Numbered from the stretch's first letter, positions 42,566-51,547 are shown. The stretch: 64,000 bases of DNA from CF-167 sp963695195 (GCA_963695195.1 CAVOGE010000007.1:1-64000), one strand, 5' to 3'. The notes: generated from the letters alone by a model not told the origin. Made by a program: numbers and translations.

Positions 42566-43501
42566 ATGCCCCCCGGTGAAGAGATCCTTGTCCACGCGCG
42601 CGGTCTGACCAAGCGCTTCAGCGGCTTTACCGCCGTCGACGGCGTCAACTTCGACGTACGGACCGGCGAGGCGTTCGGCTTCCTCGGCCCCAACGGAGCC
42701 GGCAAGACGAGCACCATGAAGATGATCGCCTGCTCCTCCCCGGTGACCGACGGCGACCTGACGGTGATCGGGATGGACCCGCGCACGCAGTCGGCCCAGA
42801 TCAAGGCACGCCTGGGCGTCGTCCCCCAGACCGATAACCTCGACGCCGAGCTGACCGTCCTCGAGAACCTGCTCATGTACGCGCGCTACTTCGACATCCC
42901 GATGTCGGTGGCGCGCCCGCGGGCGGCCGACCTGCTCGAGTTCATGCAGCTCTCCGAGCGCGCGAAGGACCAGGTCGAGCCACTGTCCGGTGGGATGAAG
43001 CGGCGGCTGACGATCGCCCGGGCGCTCATCAACGAGCCGGAGCTGCTCATCCTCGACGAGCCGACCACCGGCCTCGACCCGCAGGCGCGCCACCTGCTGT
43101 GGGAGCGCCTCTACCGGCTCAAACAGCGCGGCGCCACCCTGATCATCACCACCCACTACATGGACGAGGCGGAACAGCTCTGCGATCGGCTGGTGGTGAT
43201 GGACAAGGCCAAGATCGTGGCCGAGGGGTCGCCGCGCGAGCTGATCGAGCGCCACAGCACCCGCGAGGTGCTCGAGCTTCGCGTCCCGGAAGGAGTCCGC
43301 GCCGGCCTGATCGAGCGGCTCGACGGGCTGGCCGATCGGATCGAGGAGCTGCCAGACCGCTACCTGCTCTACGTGGCCGATGGCGAGCATGCGCTCGAGC
43401 AGGTCACCGTCCGTGAGATCCCCACCGAGAGCGCCCTCGTTCGCCGCGCCACCCTCGAGGACGTCTTCCTGCGGCTGACCGGCCGCACCCTGGTGGAGTG
43501 A
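42566..43501 (+). CDS. ABC transporter ATP-binding protein (DrrA/NodI-like, 311 aa)
   Basis: Walker A FLGPNGAGKTSTMKMI, signature VEPLSGGMKRRLTIARALIN, Walker B LLILDEPTTGLDPQARHLLW, D-loop and H-loop TLIITTHYMDEAEQLCDRLV. The C-terminal extension is typical of the DrrA/NodI exporter ATPases. ATG at 42566 (MPPGEEILV). The stop overlaps the first permease (TGATG). It energises a two-permease exporter of a hydrophobic compound. Confidence 0.92.
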   Translation: MPPGEEILVHARGLTKRFSGFTAVDGVNFDVRTGEAFGFLGPNGAGKTSTMKMIACSSPVTDGDLTVIGMDPRTQSAQIKARLGVVPQTDNLDAELTVLENLLMYARYFDIPMSVARPRAADLLEFMQLSERAKDQVEPLSGGMKRRLTIARALINEPELLILDEPTTGLDPQARHLLWERLYRLKQRGATLIITTHYMDEAEQLCDRLVVMDKAKIVAEGSPRELIERHSTREVLELRVPEGVRAGLIERLDGLADRIEELPDRYLLYVADGEHALEQVTVREIPTESALVRRATLEDVFLRLTGRTLVE

Positions 43502-44310
43502 TGGCGGTCATCGCCGTATCGGGGCCGCGCACCTCCAGCGCTCTCGCCGGCGCGGCGCGGGTTCTGCAGCGCAACCTGATGGTCTATCGGCGCACCTGGC
43601 GCGGCAGCGTCTTCGGCAGCTTCCTGACGCCGCTGCTGTACCTGACCGCCATGGGGATCGGCCTGGGCAGCCTGATCGCCAGCGGCGGCAACACCGTGCT
43701 CGGCGGTGTCGACTACCTGCACTTCCTGGGGCCTGGCATCCTGGCAAGCTCCTGCATGCAGACCGCCAGCTTCGAGTCGACCTACCCGATCATGGGCAAG
43801 ATCAGCTGGCGACGGAACTACGAGGCGATCCTGGCGACGCCGCTGCAGGTGCACCACCTGCTCATCGGTGAGCTGAGCTGGATCGCCTTCCGCATGTTCT
43901 CCATAGGGAGCGCGTTCCTGATCGTACTCACCGCGTTCGGCATCCCGCGCTCGCCGATGGCCCTGCTGGCGATCCCGGCGGCCATGCTCACCGGGCTCGC
44001 CTTCGCGGCGCCGATCATCGCCTTCGCCGCCACCCGGCACAACGACTCGGGATTCGCGGCCCTCTTCCGCTTCGTGGTGAACCCGCTCTTCCTCTTTTCC
44101 GGCACCTTCTTCCCGGTCTCCCAGCTGCCCGATGCGATCGAGTGGGTCGCCGCCGCCACGCCGCTCTACCACGGGGTTGCCCTGGTTCGCGGGGCGGTGC
44201 TCGACACCATGCCGGCCACCTGGCCGCTGCACCTGGGCTATCTGCTCGTCTTCCTGGGCGCGACCGCGGTGATCGCCGAGCGGCTGCTGCGCCGGAGGCT
44301 GGTGAAGTGA
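43501..44310 (+). CDS. ABC-2 type permease (269 aa)
   Basis: Six membrane helices with the ABC-2 signature: LQRNLMVYRRTWRGSVFGSF, TPLLYLTAMGIGLGSLIASG, RNYEAILATPLQVHHLLIGE, PMALLAIPAAMLTGLAFAA and LFLFSGTFFPVSQLPDAIEW. It is the first half of a heterodimeric exporter. The stop overlaps the next permease start (GTGA). Confidence 0.9.
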   Translation: MAVIAVSGPRTSSALAGAARVLQRNLMVYRRTWRGSVFGSFLTPLLYLTAMGIGLGSLIASGGNTVLGGVDYLHFLGPGILASSCMQTASFESTYPIMGKISWRRNYEAILATPLQVHHLLIGELSWIAFRMFSIGSAFLIVLTAFGIPRSPMALLAIPAAMLTGLAFAAPIIAFAATRHNDSGFAALFRFVVNPLFLFSGTFFPVSQLPDAIEWVAAATPLYHGVALVRGAVLDTMPATWPLHLGYLLVFLGATAVIAERLLRRRLVK

Positions 44311-45134
44311 CCGCCATCGCGCGCCGGGCCGCCTCACCGCCGCCCGCCTCGACCGGGATCGTCGCCTCGCTGCTGCGCTCGCGCCGCCTGGTGCAGCGCA
44401 ACCTGCTCGTCTACAAGCGCGGCTGGATGGTCATCTTCAGCGGCTTCTTCGAGCCGCTCTTCTACCTGCTGGGGATCGGCTACGGCCTGGGCACGCTGGT
44501 CGGCGGCGTGGAGCTGCCCGACGGCCGGACCATCTCGTACGCGGCCTTCGTGGCGCCGGCGCTGCTCGCCACCGCGAGCATGCAGGGAGCGATCGCCGAG
44601 TCGATCTTCAACGTCTTCTTCAAGCTGAACTTCAGCCGCACCTACGACGCCATCCTGGCCACCCCGCTGGGGATCCGCGAGATCGCCATCGGGGAGATGC
44701 TCTGGTCGCTCTTCCGCGGAACCCTGTACGTGTTCGCGTTCGTGCTGGTGATGATCGGGATGGGCCTGGTCATCTCACCGATGCTCTTCTTCGTCATCCC
44801 CGCCTCGATCCTGATCGGCGCCGCCTTCAGCGCGGCCGGACTGGCGACCACCGCCTACCTGCGCACGGTGCAGGACTTCGACCTGCCGATGGGCGTGGTG
44901 GTGATGCCGATGTTCCTCTTCTCCGGCACCTTCTTCCCGATCAGCGTCTACCCGCAGGTGATCCAGCTGGCGATGGAGCTGACCCCGCTCTTCCACGCGG
45001 TCGGCCTGCTGCGCGGCCTGGCGGTGGGGAGCTTCGGCCTCCACGAGGTGTGGGACCTGGCCTACATGGTCGCCTTCGCATCGATCGCCCTGTGGATCGC
45101 ACTCAACCGCCTGGAGCAGCGGCTGATCAAGTAG
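44307..45134 (+). CDS. ABC-2 type permease (275 aa)
   Basis: Paralogue of the preceding gene: VQRNLLVYKRGWMVIFSGFF, EPLFYLLGIGYGLGTLVGG, RTYDAILATPLGIREIAIGE and FLFSGTFFPISVYPQVIQLA. GTG at 44307 has GGAGG upstream within the previous gene. The final residues sit directly before a six-fold 11-bp tandem repeat. Confidence 0.9.
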   Translation: MTAIARRAASPPPASTGIVASLLRSRRLVQRNLLVYKRGWMVIFSGFFEPLFYLLGIGYGLGTLVGGVELPDGRTISYAAFVAPALLATASMQGAIAESIFNVFFKLNFSRTYDAILATPLGIREIAIGEMLWSLFRGTLYVFAFVLVMIGMGLVISPMLFFVIPASILIGAAFSAAGLATTAYLRTVQDFDLPMGVVVMPMFLFSGTFFPISVYPQVIQLAMELTPLFHAVGLLRGLAVGSFGLHEVWDLAYMVAFASIALWIALNRLEQRLIK

Positions 45135-45199
45135 CGCTCAGTCGGCGCTCAGTCGGCGCTCAGTCGGCGCTCAGTCGGCGCTCAGTCGGCGCTCAGTCG
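45134..45199 (+). repeat. Six tandem copies of an 11-bp unit
   Basis: GCGCTCAGTCG is repeated six times without a mismatch, starting at the stop codon region of the second ABC permease. Likely slippage-prone; copy number may differ between strains. Confidence 0.9.
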
Positions 45200-45239
45200 C
45201 CGCGCGCCCGCTCCGCTCACATCTCCCACCGCTCACCGG

Positions 45240-45347
45240 GTGACTACAACGGCCAACAAGCGCCCCGCGGGGTCCTCATGCTGGCTGAATGGACACGACG
45301 TGACCACCGCAGACAAGAAGAGCCTCGTTGTTGGCCGTTGTAGTCAC
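45240..45347. repeat. 108-bp element with perfect 20-bp terminal inverted repeats
   Basis: GTGACTACAACGGCCAACAA at 45240-45259 and TTGTTGGCCGTTGTAGTCAC at 45328-45347 are exact inverted copies around 68 bp of GC-rich sequence. It lies between the convergent ABC exporter and PgsA genes. Possible MITE, hairpin terminator or recombinase site. Confidence 0.85.
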
Positions 45348-45422
45348 GCCGTGACCGCGAGCTCACGGCAAACCAGGCGGCGAGCACCAGGGCACCAACC
45401 CCGGCGCGGCCCCAAGTAGCTC

Positions 45423-46031
45423 TCAGTCGCTGCGCCCCATCAGCAGCGGAAGGCCGCTCCACAGGTACTCGATCCCGGAGACGACCGACAGCCCGGTGGC
45501 TCCGATCGCCATCCAGAAGCCGGCAGCTTCGATGGTCCCGTGGAATCCGAGCGTCGCGAGGGGTCCACCGGACACGGCGTCGAACGCGAGCAGGAGCATG
45601 CCGACCGCCAGGTTCGTGCCGAACGCCTTGTACTTGCCCAGCACGCGAGCCGGGATCACGACGTTGGACGATGCCGCCAGCTGCCGCATCCCCTGTACCA
45701 CCAGCTCCCGAATCAGCAGCGTGGCCACGATCCAGGTCGGCAACAGGCCGATCTCGACCATCGCGATCAGCGTTCCGGCGACCAGCACCTTGTCGGCGGT
45801 GAGGTCCATGAAGATGCCGAGCGGCGTCACCTGGCCGCGGGCACGGGCGATGCGGCCGTCGAACCAGTCGGTGGCCGAGGCGGCGGTGAACACCGCGAAG
45901 GCCAGCAGTCCCCCGCCCGGGAAGGGGAGGAGGAGCAGCGCCACCACCACCGGCGTCGCGCCGATGCGCACCAGGCCCAGCATGTTCGGCAGGGTGGTGA
46001 GTCGGGCGCGGGGCGGCTGCGGGGAGGTCAT
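45423..46031 (-). CDS. pgsA: CDP-diacylglycerol-glycerol-3-phosphate 3-phosphatidyltransferase (202 aa)
   Basis: Makes phosphatidylglycerol phosphate from CDP-diacylglycerol. The CDP-alcohol phosphotransferase motif is complete: DWFDGRIARARGQVTPLGIF followed by MDLTADK (D..DG..AR........G...D...D). Membrane helices include VVVALLLLPFPGGGLLAFA and a C-terminal SGIEYLWSGLPLLM. The ATG overlaps the PlsY stop (ATGA), so the two phospholipid genes are coupled. Confidence 0.9.
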   Translation of the reverse strand: MTSPQPPRARLTTLPNMLGLVRIGATPVVVALLLLPFPGGGLLAFAVFTAASATDWFDGRIARARGQVTPLGIFMDLTADKVLVAGTLIAMVEIGLLPTWIVATLLIRELVVQGMRQLAASSNVVIPARVLGKYKAFGTNLAVGMLLLAFDAVSGGPLATLGFHGTIEAAGFWMAIGATGLSVVSGIEYLWSGLPLLMGRSD

Positions 46032-46654
46032 CGGCCGAGGCGCCGCTCGGTGCCGTCACGCAACCGAGCGATGTTGTCGGCATGCGCGGCGATCACCACC
46101 GCGGCGCCCCCGGCGGCAAGCGCCACCGCGGCCAGCTCGGCGCGCCCGTTCGCGACCAGGACCGCGGTCACCACCGGCGCGAGCGCGGCCCCACTGAGCG
46201 AGCCGAGCGACACGAATCGGGTCCGCCAGATGATCAGCAGCGCAAGGGGGATCACCACGGCGACCACCAGCGGCGCAGTCGCCAGCATGACCCCGACGAA
46301 GGTCGCGACGCCGCGCCCCCCGGTGAAGCGGATGAAGACCGAGCGCACATGGCCGCCGATCGCGGCGACACCGGCAGCCGCGGCGACCCACGGTGCCGAC
46401 CCCGCTGGGCCGGCCAGGTACAGCCATCCGACCAACAGCACCGGCAGCGCTCCCTTGGCCAGATCGAGCACGAAGACGCCGGCCGCCCACGGCATCCCGA
46501 TCGTTCGCAGCGTGTTCGTCGCCCCGGTGCGACCGGAGCCGTGCTCCCGCAGGTCGATCCCGCCGACCAGCCGACCGATCATCAGGCCGACCGGAATGGC
46601 GCCGATCAGGTAGGCGGCGAGTACCAGCAGCGCTGCGCCGGGGATTCCGGTCAC
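46028..46654 (-). CDS. plsY: Glycerol-3-phosphate acyltransferase PlsY (208 aa)
   Basis: First acylation step of phospholipid synthesis, using acyl phosphate. Motifs: LIGAIPVGLMIGRLVGGIDL, then REHGSGRTGATNTLRTIG, then IGGHVRSVFIRFTGGRGVAT. These are the three PlsY signatures (S/GSGN.GATN, GH..P.F..F.GGKG.AT) with Arg replacing Lys and a slight change in the first. About five membrane helices. GTG at 46654 is chosen because the upstream frame is Pro/Arg-rich. Confidence 0.9.
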   Translation of the reverse strand: MTGIPGAALLVLAAYLIGAIPVGLMIGRLVGGIDLREHGSGRTGATNTLRTIGMPWAAGVFVLDLAKGALPVLLVGWLYLAGPAGSAPWVAAAAGVAAIGGHVRSVFIRFTGGRGVATFVGVMLATAPLVVAVVIPLALLIIWRTRFVSLGSLSGAALAPVVTAVLVANGRAELAAVALAAGGAAVVIAAHADNIARLRDGTERRLGR

Positions 46655-46676
46655 GCGATCCCGCCCCGGTGCGTCG

Positions 46677-47027
46677 TCAGCGCCGCGGTGGCGGCGGACC
46701 GCCGCGGGCAAGGATGGCGCGCACGCCGAACCCGAGGCCGATCCATACGGCGGCGGCACCCAGGCCTGCGTACCCGGCAAACGGCATGCCGCTCGGCCAC
46801 GCCAGCGAGAACGCGATCAGGCCAGCGACAAGACCGCCGCCGAGCACCCACCCCAGGAAGCGGCGCGTGATGCCGCCGACCACCGGGGGAGGCGCGGTGC
46901 GGGCCGCCTGTGCGCGCCGTGCACGGAGCTTCTCCTGGCGCGCCCGCACCGCCGGATTGCCGGGCAGGGCGTACGGATCCTGCTTCTTGGACATGCGCTG
47001 ATAGGCGCGTCGCTCTTCGCGAGACAT
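46677..47027 (-). CDS. Small membrane protein upstream of plsY (116 aa)
   Basis: A basic N-terminus (REERRAYQRMSKKQDPYALP) and Arg/Ala-rich stretch are followed by two hydrophobic helices (RFLGWVLGGGLVAGLIAFSL, AGLGAAAVWIGLGFGVRAIL). The family is common near lipid and cell-wall genes of related bacteria, but I do not know its role. It is 22 bp upstream of plsY, divergent from aceE. Confidence 0.65.
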   Translation of the reverse strand: MSREERRAYQRMSKKQDPYALPGNPAVRARQEKLRARRAQAARTAPPPVVGGITRRFLGWVLGGGLVAGLIAFSLAWPSGMPFAGYAGLGAAAVWIGLGFGVRAILARGGPPPPRR

Positions 47028-47062
47028 CGGTCGGAGTCTAGCCGGTCATCGGTCTGTACCAT

Positions 47063-49765
47063 ATGCGGCCGATGCACGAGATCTTCGACGCCTTCAAGCA
47101 GCAGCTGCCCGACATCGACGAGACCGAGACGCAGGAGTGGCTCGACTCGCTCGACGCCGTGGTGGAGCAGGCGGGGCCGGATCGCGCCCGGTTCATCGTC
47201 TACAAGCTGCTCAAGCGCGCGCGACAGCTGCAGGTCGGGCTCCCCCCACTGGTGCAGACCCGCTACGTCAACACCATCTCCACCGAGCAGGAGCCCGACT
47301 TCCCCGGCGACGAGACGATGGAGCATCGCGTCCGGCGCATGATCCGCTGGAACGCGCTGGCGATGGTGCTGCGGGCCAATTCGCGCTTCGAGGGGATCGG
47401 CGGCCACCTTTCGACCTACGCCAGCGCCGCGAGCCTGTACGAGGTCGGCTTCAACCACTTCTTCCGTGGCCGCGACGATGGCGGACCCGGCGACCAGATC
47501 TTCTTCCAGGGACACGCCGCGCCGGGCATCTACGCGCGAGCCTTCCTGGAGGGACGGATCAGCGCCGAACAGCTCGACCACTTCCGCCGCGAGACCGGCG
47601 GCCCCGGCACCGGCCTGTCGTCGTACCCGCATCCGCGGACGATGCCCGACTTCTGGCAGTTCCCGACCGTCAGCATGGGACTCGGTCCGATGAGCGCCAT
47701 CTACCAGGCGCGCTTCAACCGCTACCTCGCCGCGCGCGGGATCGCCGACACCGCCGCCAGCCGGGTCTGGGCGTTCACCGGTGACGGCGAGATGGACGAG
47801 CCTGAGGCGCTCGGCGCGCTGGGGCTGGCCGCGCGCGAGGGGCTCGACAACCTGACCTTCGTGGTCAACTGCAACCTCCAGCGGCTCGACGGCCCGGTGC
47901 GCGGCAACGGCAAGATCATCCAGGAGCTGGAGGCGACCTTCCGCGGCGCCGGCTGGCACGTGATCAAGGTGATCTGGGCGCGCGAGTGGGACGACCTGCT
48001 GGCCCGTGACAAGGATGGCGTCCTGCTGACCCGGATGAACGAGACGCTTGACGGCGACTACCAGAAGCTTTCGGTCTCCGATGGCGCCTACATCCGCGAG
48101 AACTTCTTCGGTCCCGACCCGCGCCTCAAGGCGCTGGCTGCGCACCTGACCGATGACGACCTCGCCAGGCTGCGTCGCGGCGGGCACGACTATCGCAAGG
48201 TGTACGCCGCCTATGCGGCAGCGGTGGCCCACACCGGCGCACCGACCGTGATCCTGGCCAAGACGGTCAAGGGCTGGACGCTCGGCCCGGGGATCGAGGC
48301 CCGCAACGTGACCCACCAGGCGAAGAAGCTCAACGAGGCGGAGCTGCGGATCTTCCGCGACCGCCTGGAGCTGCCGATCCCCGACGACCAGCTCGCCGAG
48401 GCGCCGTACTACCACCCCGGCCCCGACTCGCCGGAGGTGCAGTACATGCTCGAGCGGCGGCGAGCGCTGGGCGGCTCGGTACCGAAGCGCACCACGCAGG
48501 CGAAGCCGCTGCCCGCGGCCGACGAGGCCGCCTACGCGGAGCTGTTCGTTGGTGCCGACCGGCCGGCGAGCACGACCATGGCCTTCGCCCGGCTGCTGCG
48601 CAACCTGGTCCGCGACCCGAACATCGGCCGCCGGGTGGTGCCGATCATCCCCGACGAGGCGCGCACCTTCGGCCTCGACTCCCTGTTCAAGGAGATCGGC
48701 ATCTACAACCCGCTCGGCCAGCGCTACACCGCGGTCGACAAGGAGCTGCTCCTCTCCTACGTCGAGTCGACCGACGGGCAGATCCTGGAGGAGGGGATCA
48801 CCGAGGCCGGTGCGATGGCCGACTTCACGGCCGCCGGGACCGCCTATGCCACGCACGGCGAGGCGATGATCCCCTTCTACATCTTCTATTCGATGTTCGG
48901 CTTCCAGCGCACCGGCGACTTCGCGTGGGCCTTCGGCGACGCTCGCGGACGGGGGTTCATGATGGGCGCCACCGCCGGTCGGACCACGCTCACCGGCGAG
49001 GGCCTGCAGCACAACGACGGCCACTCCCACGTGCTGGCGTCGACCATCCCCAACGTGCTCGCCTACGATCCCGCCTTCGCCTACGAGCTGGCGATCATCG
49101 TGCGCGACGGGGTGCGACGGATGTACGGCGACGCGCCCGAGGACATCTTCTACTACATCACCCTCTACAACGAGAACTGGCCGATGCCGCCCAAGCCCGA
49201 AGGTGTCGAGGAGGGTGTCCTGCGCGGCCTCTACCTGTACCGGCCGGCGGAGCGCGGCACACGCCGCGTCCAGCTGCTCGGATCCGGCTCGATCCTCCAC
49301 GAAGTCCTGCGTGCGGCCGACCTGCTGGCCGAGCACTATGACGTGGCCGCCGACGTGTGGAGCGCTCCCTCCTTCGGGTTGCTCCGCACCGATGCGCTGG
49401 AGATCGAGCGCTGGAACCGGCTCCACCCCCAGGCCGAGCCCCGCGTTCCGTGGGTCGTCGCGCAGCTCGGCCCGACGACCGGACCGATCGTAGCGGCGAC
49501 GGACTACATGAAGTCGATCCCCGACATGGTCACCCGCTGGATCGATCGTCCGTACACCGTCCTGGGGACCGACGGCTTCGGCCGCAGTGACACGCGTGAG
49601 GGGCTGCGCGCTCACTTCGAGGTGAGCGCCGAGCAGATCGCCTACGCCGCGCTCCACGGCCTGCACCGGGGCGGCGATCCCGGCGAGGCCGGTGCCGATG
49701 AGCTGGTGCGCGCCATCGCCGACCTGGGGATCGACCCCGACCGGATCGACCCGCTCCGCGCGTAG
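47063..49765 (+). CDS. aceE: Pyruvate dehydrogenase E1 component, homodimeric (900 aa)
   Basis: Thiamine-diphosphate enzyme that decarboxylates pyruvate and transfers acetyl to lipoyl-E2. Motifs: GGHLSTYASAASLYEVGFNH, QGHAAPGIYARAFLEGR, AFTGDGEMDEPEALGALGLA (TPP/metal site, about 237-256), VVNCNLQRLDGPVRGNGKII, EGITEAGAMADFTAAGTAYA and ITLYNENWPMPPKPEGVEEG. Length close to E. coli AceE (887 aa). Start at ATG 47063 or 47072. No E2 or E3 gene is nearby. A TGTCAGG-type hairpin lies 30 bp downstream. Confidence 0.95.
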   Translation: MRPMHEIFDAFKQQLPDIDETETQEWLDSLDAVVEQAGPDRARFIVYKLLKRARQLQVGLPPLVQTRYVNTISTEQEPDFPGDETMEHRVRRMIRWNALAMVLRANSRFEGIGGHLSTYASAASLYEVGFNHFFRGRDDGGPGDQIFFQGHAAPGIYARAFLEGRISAEQLDHFRRETGGPGTGLSSYPHPRTMPDFWQFPTVSMGLGPMSAIYQARFNRYLAARGIADTAASRVWAFTGDGEMDEPEALGALGLAAREGLDNLTFVVNCNLQRLDGPVRGNGKIIQELEATFRGAGWHVIKVIWAREWDDLLARDKDGVLLTRMNETLDGDYQKLSVSDGAYIRENFFGPDPRLKALAAHLTDDDLARLRRGGHDYRKVYAAYAAAVAHTGAPTVILAKTVKGWTLGPGIEARNVTHQAKKLNEAELRIFRDRLELPIPDDQLAEAPYYHPGPDSPEVQYMLERRRALGGSVPKRTTQAKPLPAADEAAYAELFVGADRPASTTMAFARLLRNLVRDPNIGRRVVPIIPDEARTFGLDSLFKEIGIYNPLGQRYTAVDKELLLSYVESTDGQILEEGITEAGAMADFTAAGTAYATHGEAMIPFYIFYSMFGFQRTGDFAWAFGDARGRGFMMGATAGRTTLTGEGLQHNDGHSHVLASTIPNVLAYDPAFAYELAIIVRDGVRRMYGDAPEDIFYYITLYNENWPMPPKPEGVEEGVLRGLYLYRPAERGTRRVQLLGSGSILHEVLRAADLLAEHYDVAADVWSAPSFGLLRTDALEIERWNRLHPQAEPRVPWVVAQLGPTTGPIVAATDYMKSIPDMVTRWIDRPYTVLGTDGFGRSDTREGLRAHFEVSAEQIAYAALHGLHRGGDPGEAGADELVRAIADLGIDPDRIDPLRA

Positions 49766-49794
49766 GGGCGCCGCCCGCGACCCCGAACCCGCTC

Positions 49795-49847
49795 TGTCGA
49801 GGCTCTTCATGCAGCACTGATCCCGTGCTGCATGAACGCTCCTGACA
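49795..49847. repeat. TGTCAGG-type hairpin after aceE
   Basis: TGTCGAGGCTCTTCATGCAG with CAC pairs with GTGCTGCATGAACGCTCCTG with ACA around a 7-nt loop. It is the cleanest hairpin of this family, with TTCATGCAGCAC/GTGCTGCATGAA fully paired. Placed directly downstream of aceE it could also act as a terminator, though no T-run follows. Confidence 0.7.
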
Positions 49848-49942
49848 CGCCCTTCTGCCCGCGTCCGTGCCTCGGTGCGCATCGGTTGATGATCTCAATC
49901 TACCGATTTGGAAACTTCGTATGCGAAAACGCGAAATGGGTA

Positions 49943-49971
49943 TTGACAAGTGATGCCAGACTGTCTATTCT
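49943..49971 (+). promoter_or_regulatory. Sigma-70 promoter of the DUF2089 operon
   Basis: TTGACA at 49943-49948 and TATTCT at 49966-49971 are 17 bp apart, an excellent housekeeping promoter. Upstream, TTCGTATGCGAA (49915-49926) is a palindrome next to a related CGCGAAATGG and could be an operator. AAGGAG at 49995-50000 serves the start at 50010. Confidence 0.8.
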
Positions 49972-50009
49972 GCCGTCAGAACCTTACGAATACCAAGGAG
50001 CGGATCACA

Positions 50010-50162
50010 ATGTTGGACAACCAGTTCCAGTTCGCGATCATGGCCACCGAAGATCGGATCCGGGCTGCGCGCCAGCGCAGGGACCCCTCGGGCCAGAGCA
50101 CCAAGCGGATCTTCCGACTGAGCGGCGACCGCCAGGCGGTCCGCGAGATCGGGCGGCGATAA
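50010..50162 (+). CDS. Leading 50-residue protein of the DUF2089 operon
   Basis: MLDNQFQFAIMATEDRIRAA, then SGQSTKRIFRLSGDRQAVRE. A short helical and basic peptide. The ATG at 50010 is 9 nt behind AAGGAG and its stop is adjacent to the GTG of the DUF2089 gene. The combination of promoter and ribosome binding site strongly supports translation. No family recognised. Confidence 0.6.
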   Translation: MLDNQFQFAIMATEDRIRAARQRRDPSGQSTKRIFRLSGDRQAVREIGRR

Positions 50163-50582
50163 GTGGCTCGCGACGTCATCTCCACCTGTCCGGTCTGCGA
50201 GGGCGAGCTGGCAATCACTCGCCTTCACTGCCGTTCCTGCGGCACCGCACTCGAAGGCGAGTTCGGGGTTGGGCGATTCGGTCGTCTCTCCAAGGAGCAG
50301 CTCTCGCTGCTGGAGAGCTTCCTCCGCTCGCGCGGCAATCTGAAGGAGCTCGAGCGCGAGCTGGGCATCTCCTACCCGACCGTCCGCGGTCGCGTGGAGT
50401 CCCTGCTGCGCGCTCTTGGCCTGGCCGATGAGACTGACGCCCCCGACGGCGACGAGCCGCTCGACGAGCCCGAGGCAGACATCGCCACCGAGCGCCGCTC
50501 CATCCTGGAGCGCCTCGCCAGGCGCGAGATGTCGGCCGACGAGGCCGCCGCTGCGCTGCGCGCCCTGGGCGGGACCGACTGA
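50163..50582 (+). CDS. DUF2089-type regulator with zinc ribbon and HTH (139 aa)
   Basis: CPVCEGELAITRLHCRSCGT is a four-Cys ribbon; LSKEQLSLLESFLRSRGNLK and ELERELGISYPTVRGRVESL form a helix-turn-helix. These are the two parts of DUF2089. The acidic linker and SILERLARREMSADEAAAAL tail are helical. DUF2089 proteins are thought to regulate their own operon with the DUF4097 partner; the palindrome near 49915 is a possible target. Confidence 0.85.
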   Translation: MARDVISTCPVCEGELAITRLHCRSCGTALEGEFGVGRFGRLSKEQLSLLESFLRSRGNLKELERELGISYPTVRGRVESLLRALGLADETDAPDGDEPLDEPEADIATERRSILERLARREMSADEAAAALRALGGTD

Positions 50583-50583
50583 G

Positions 50584-51546
50584 ATGCCCACCTTCGTGCG
50601 CAGCCAGGCGATCTCCCACCCGGTCGGCAAGCGCGGGCGCGTCAGCCTCAAGGTCACCGCAGCGGATGTGCAGCTGTCCGCGGCTCCCGGCATCGACGCC
50701 AGCATCCGCGCCACATTCGAGATCAAGGCCGCATCGGAGAAGGAGGCTGACGACATCTTTGAGCAGGTCCGTCTCCGGGTGAAGCAATCTCCGGGCGAAC
50801 TGCTGATCGAGGAGCCCGACATCGTGGGCTCGTTCGGCTCGGTGATCTCCCGCATCTTCGGCTCGGGCAGCCACGGTGACCTCGACGTGGAGGCCCAGGT
50901 GCCGGCCGGCGTCGAGTTGCGCCTTTCGGGGGTGTCCGCCGACATCGATGTGGTCGGCATGCGTGGCGACCAGCGCTACAACACGGTCACCGGCGATCTG
51001 TCGATCTCCGATGCGGGCGGCAGCGTGCGTCTCCACACCGTCTCCGGCGATGCCACGGTGCGTGCCACCGAGCCGCTTGCCGTGGAGGCCCAGGGCGTCT
51101 CCGGCGACCTGTCCGTCATTGCACCCCGGCTGGAGAGCCTGCGCGCCTCCACCGTCTCGGGTGATGTCGAGGTCGAGGGTGAACTGTCGGCCCGCGGCGA
51201 CTTCCGCGTCGAGACGGTCAGCGGCGACCTGGTCGTCGGGCTGGTGGGCAGCGCCATCTTCGAGGTGCGCGGCCTCTCGACCGACGTCGACAGCGAGCTC
51301 GACCACCGCCTCGAAGGCCGATCCGATCGGCGACGGCTGATCGTCGGCGCGGGCGGCCCGACGCTGGTCTTCAACTCGATGTCCGGCGACGTGGCGGTCC
51401 GCCGCCCCCGCCGGGTGAGCCCCATGCGCGCCGCCACTGCCGTGAGTCCACCGGCACCGGCCTCGCAGCTCGACGTGCTCAAGGCGCTCGAGCGCGGCGA
51501 GATCGACGTGGACGAAGCGACCCGCCGCCTGGCCGGGGAGAGCTGA
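50584..51546 (+). CDS. DUF4097-type beta-helix protein (320 aa)
   Basis: Repeating beta-strand pattern: VELRLSGVSADIDVVGMRGD, YNTVTGDLSISDAGGSVRLH, TVSGDATVRATEPLAVEAQG, VSGDLSVIAPRLESLRASTV and TVSGDLVVGLVGSAIFEVRG. These 'VSGD' rungs are the right-handed beta-helix of DUF4097/LiaX/YvlB-like adhesin-type proteins. A helical SHOCT-like end (LDVLKALERGEIDVDEATRR) resembles a dimerising tail. It has no signal peptide. Close spacing places it in the DUF2089 operon. Confidence 0.85.
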   Translation: MPTFVRSQAISHPVGKRGRVSLKVTAADVQLSAAPGIDASIRATFEIKAASEKEADDIFEQVRLRVKQSPGELLIEEPDIVGSFGSVISRIFGSGSHGDLDVEAQVPAGVELRLSGVSADIDVVGMRGDQRYNTVTGDLSISDAGGSVRLHTVSGDATVRATEPLAVEAQGVSGDLSVIAPRLESLRASTVSGDVEVEGELSARGDFRVETVSGDLVVGLVGSAIFEVRGLSTDVDSELDHRLEGRSDRRRLIVGAGGPTLVFNSMSGDVAVRRPRRVSPMRAATAVSPPAPASQLDVLKALERGEIDVDEATRRLAGES

Positions 51547-51547
51547 G

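Noticed and set aside
46817..49882. A 1,021-codon minus-strand open frame opposite aceE
   Set aside because: It is the antisense of the well-conserved AceE gene. High GC makes long antisense frames common, and the translation is low-complexity with no domain.
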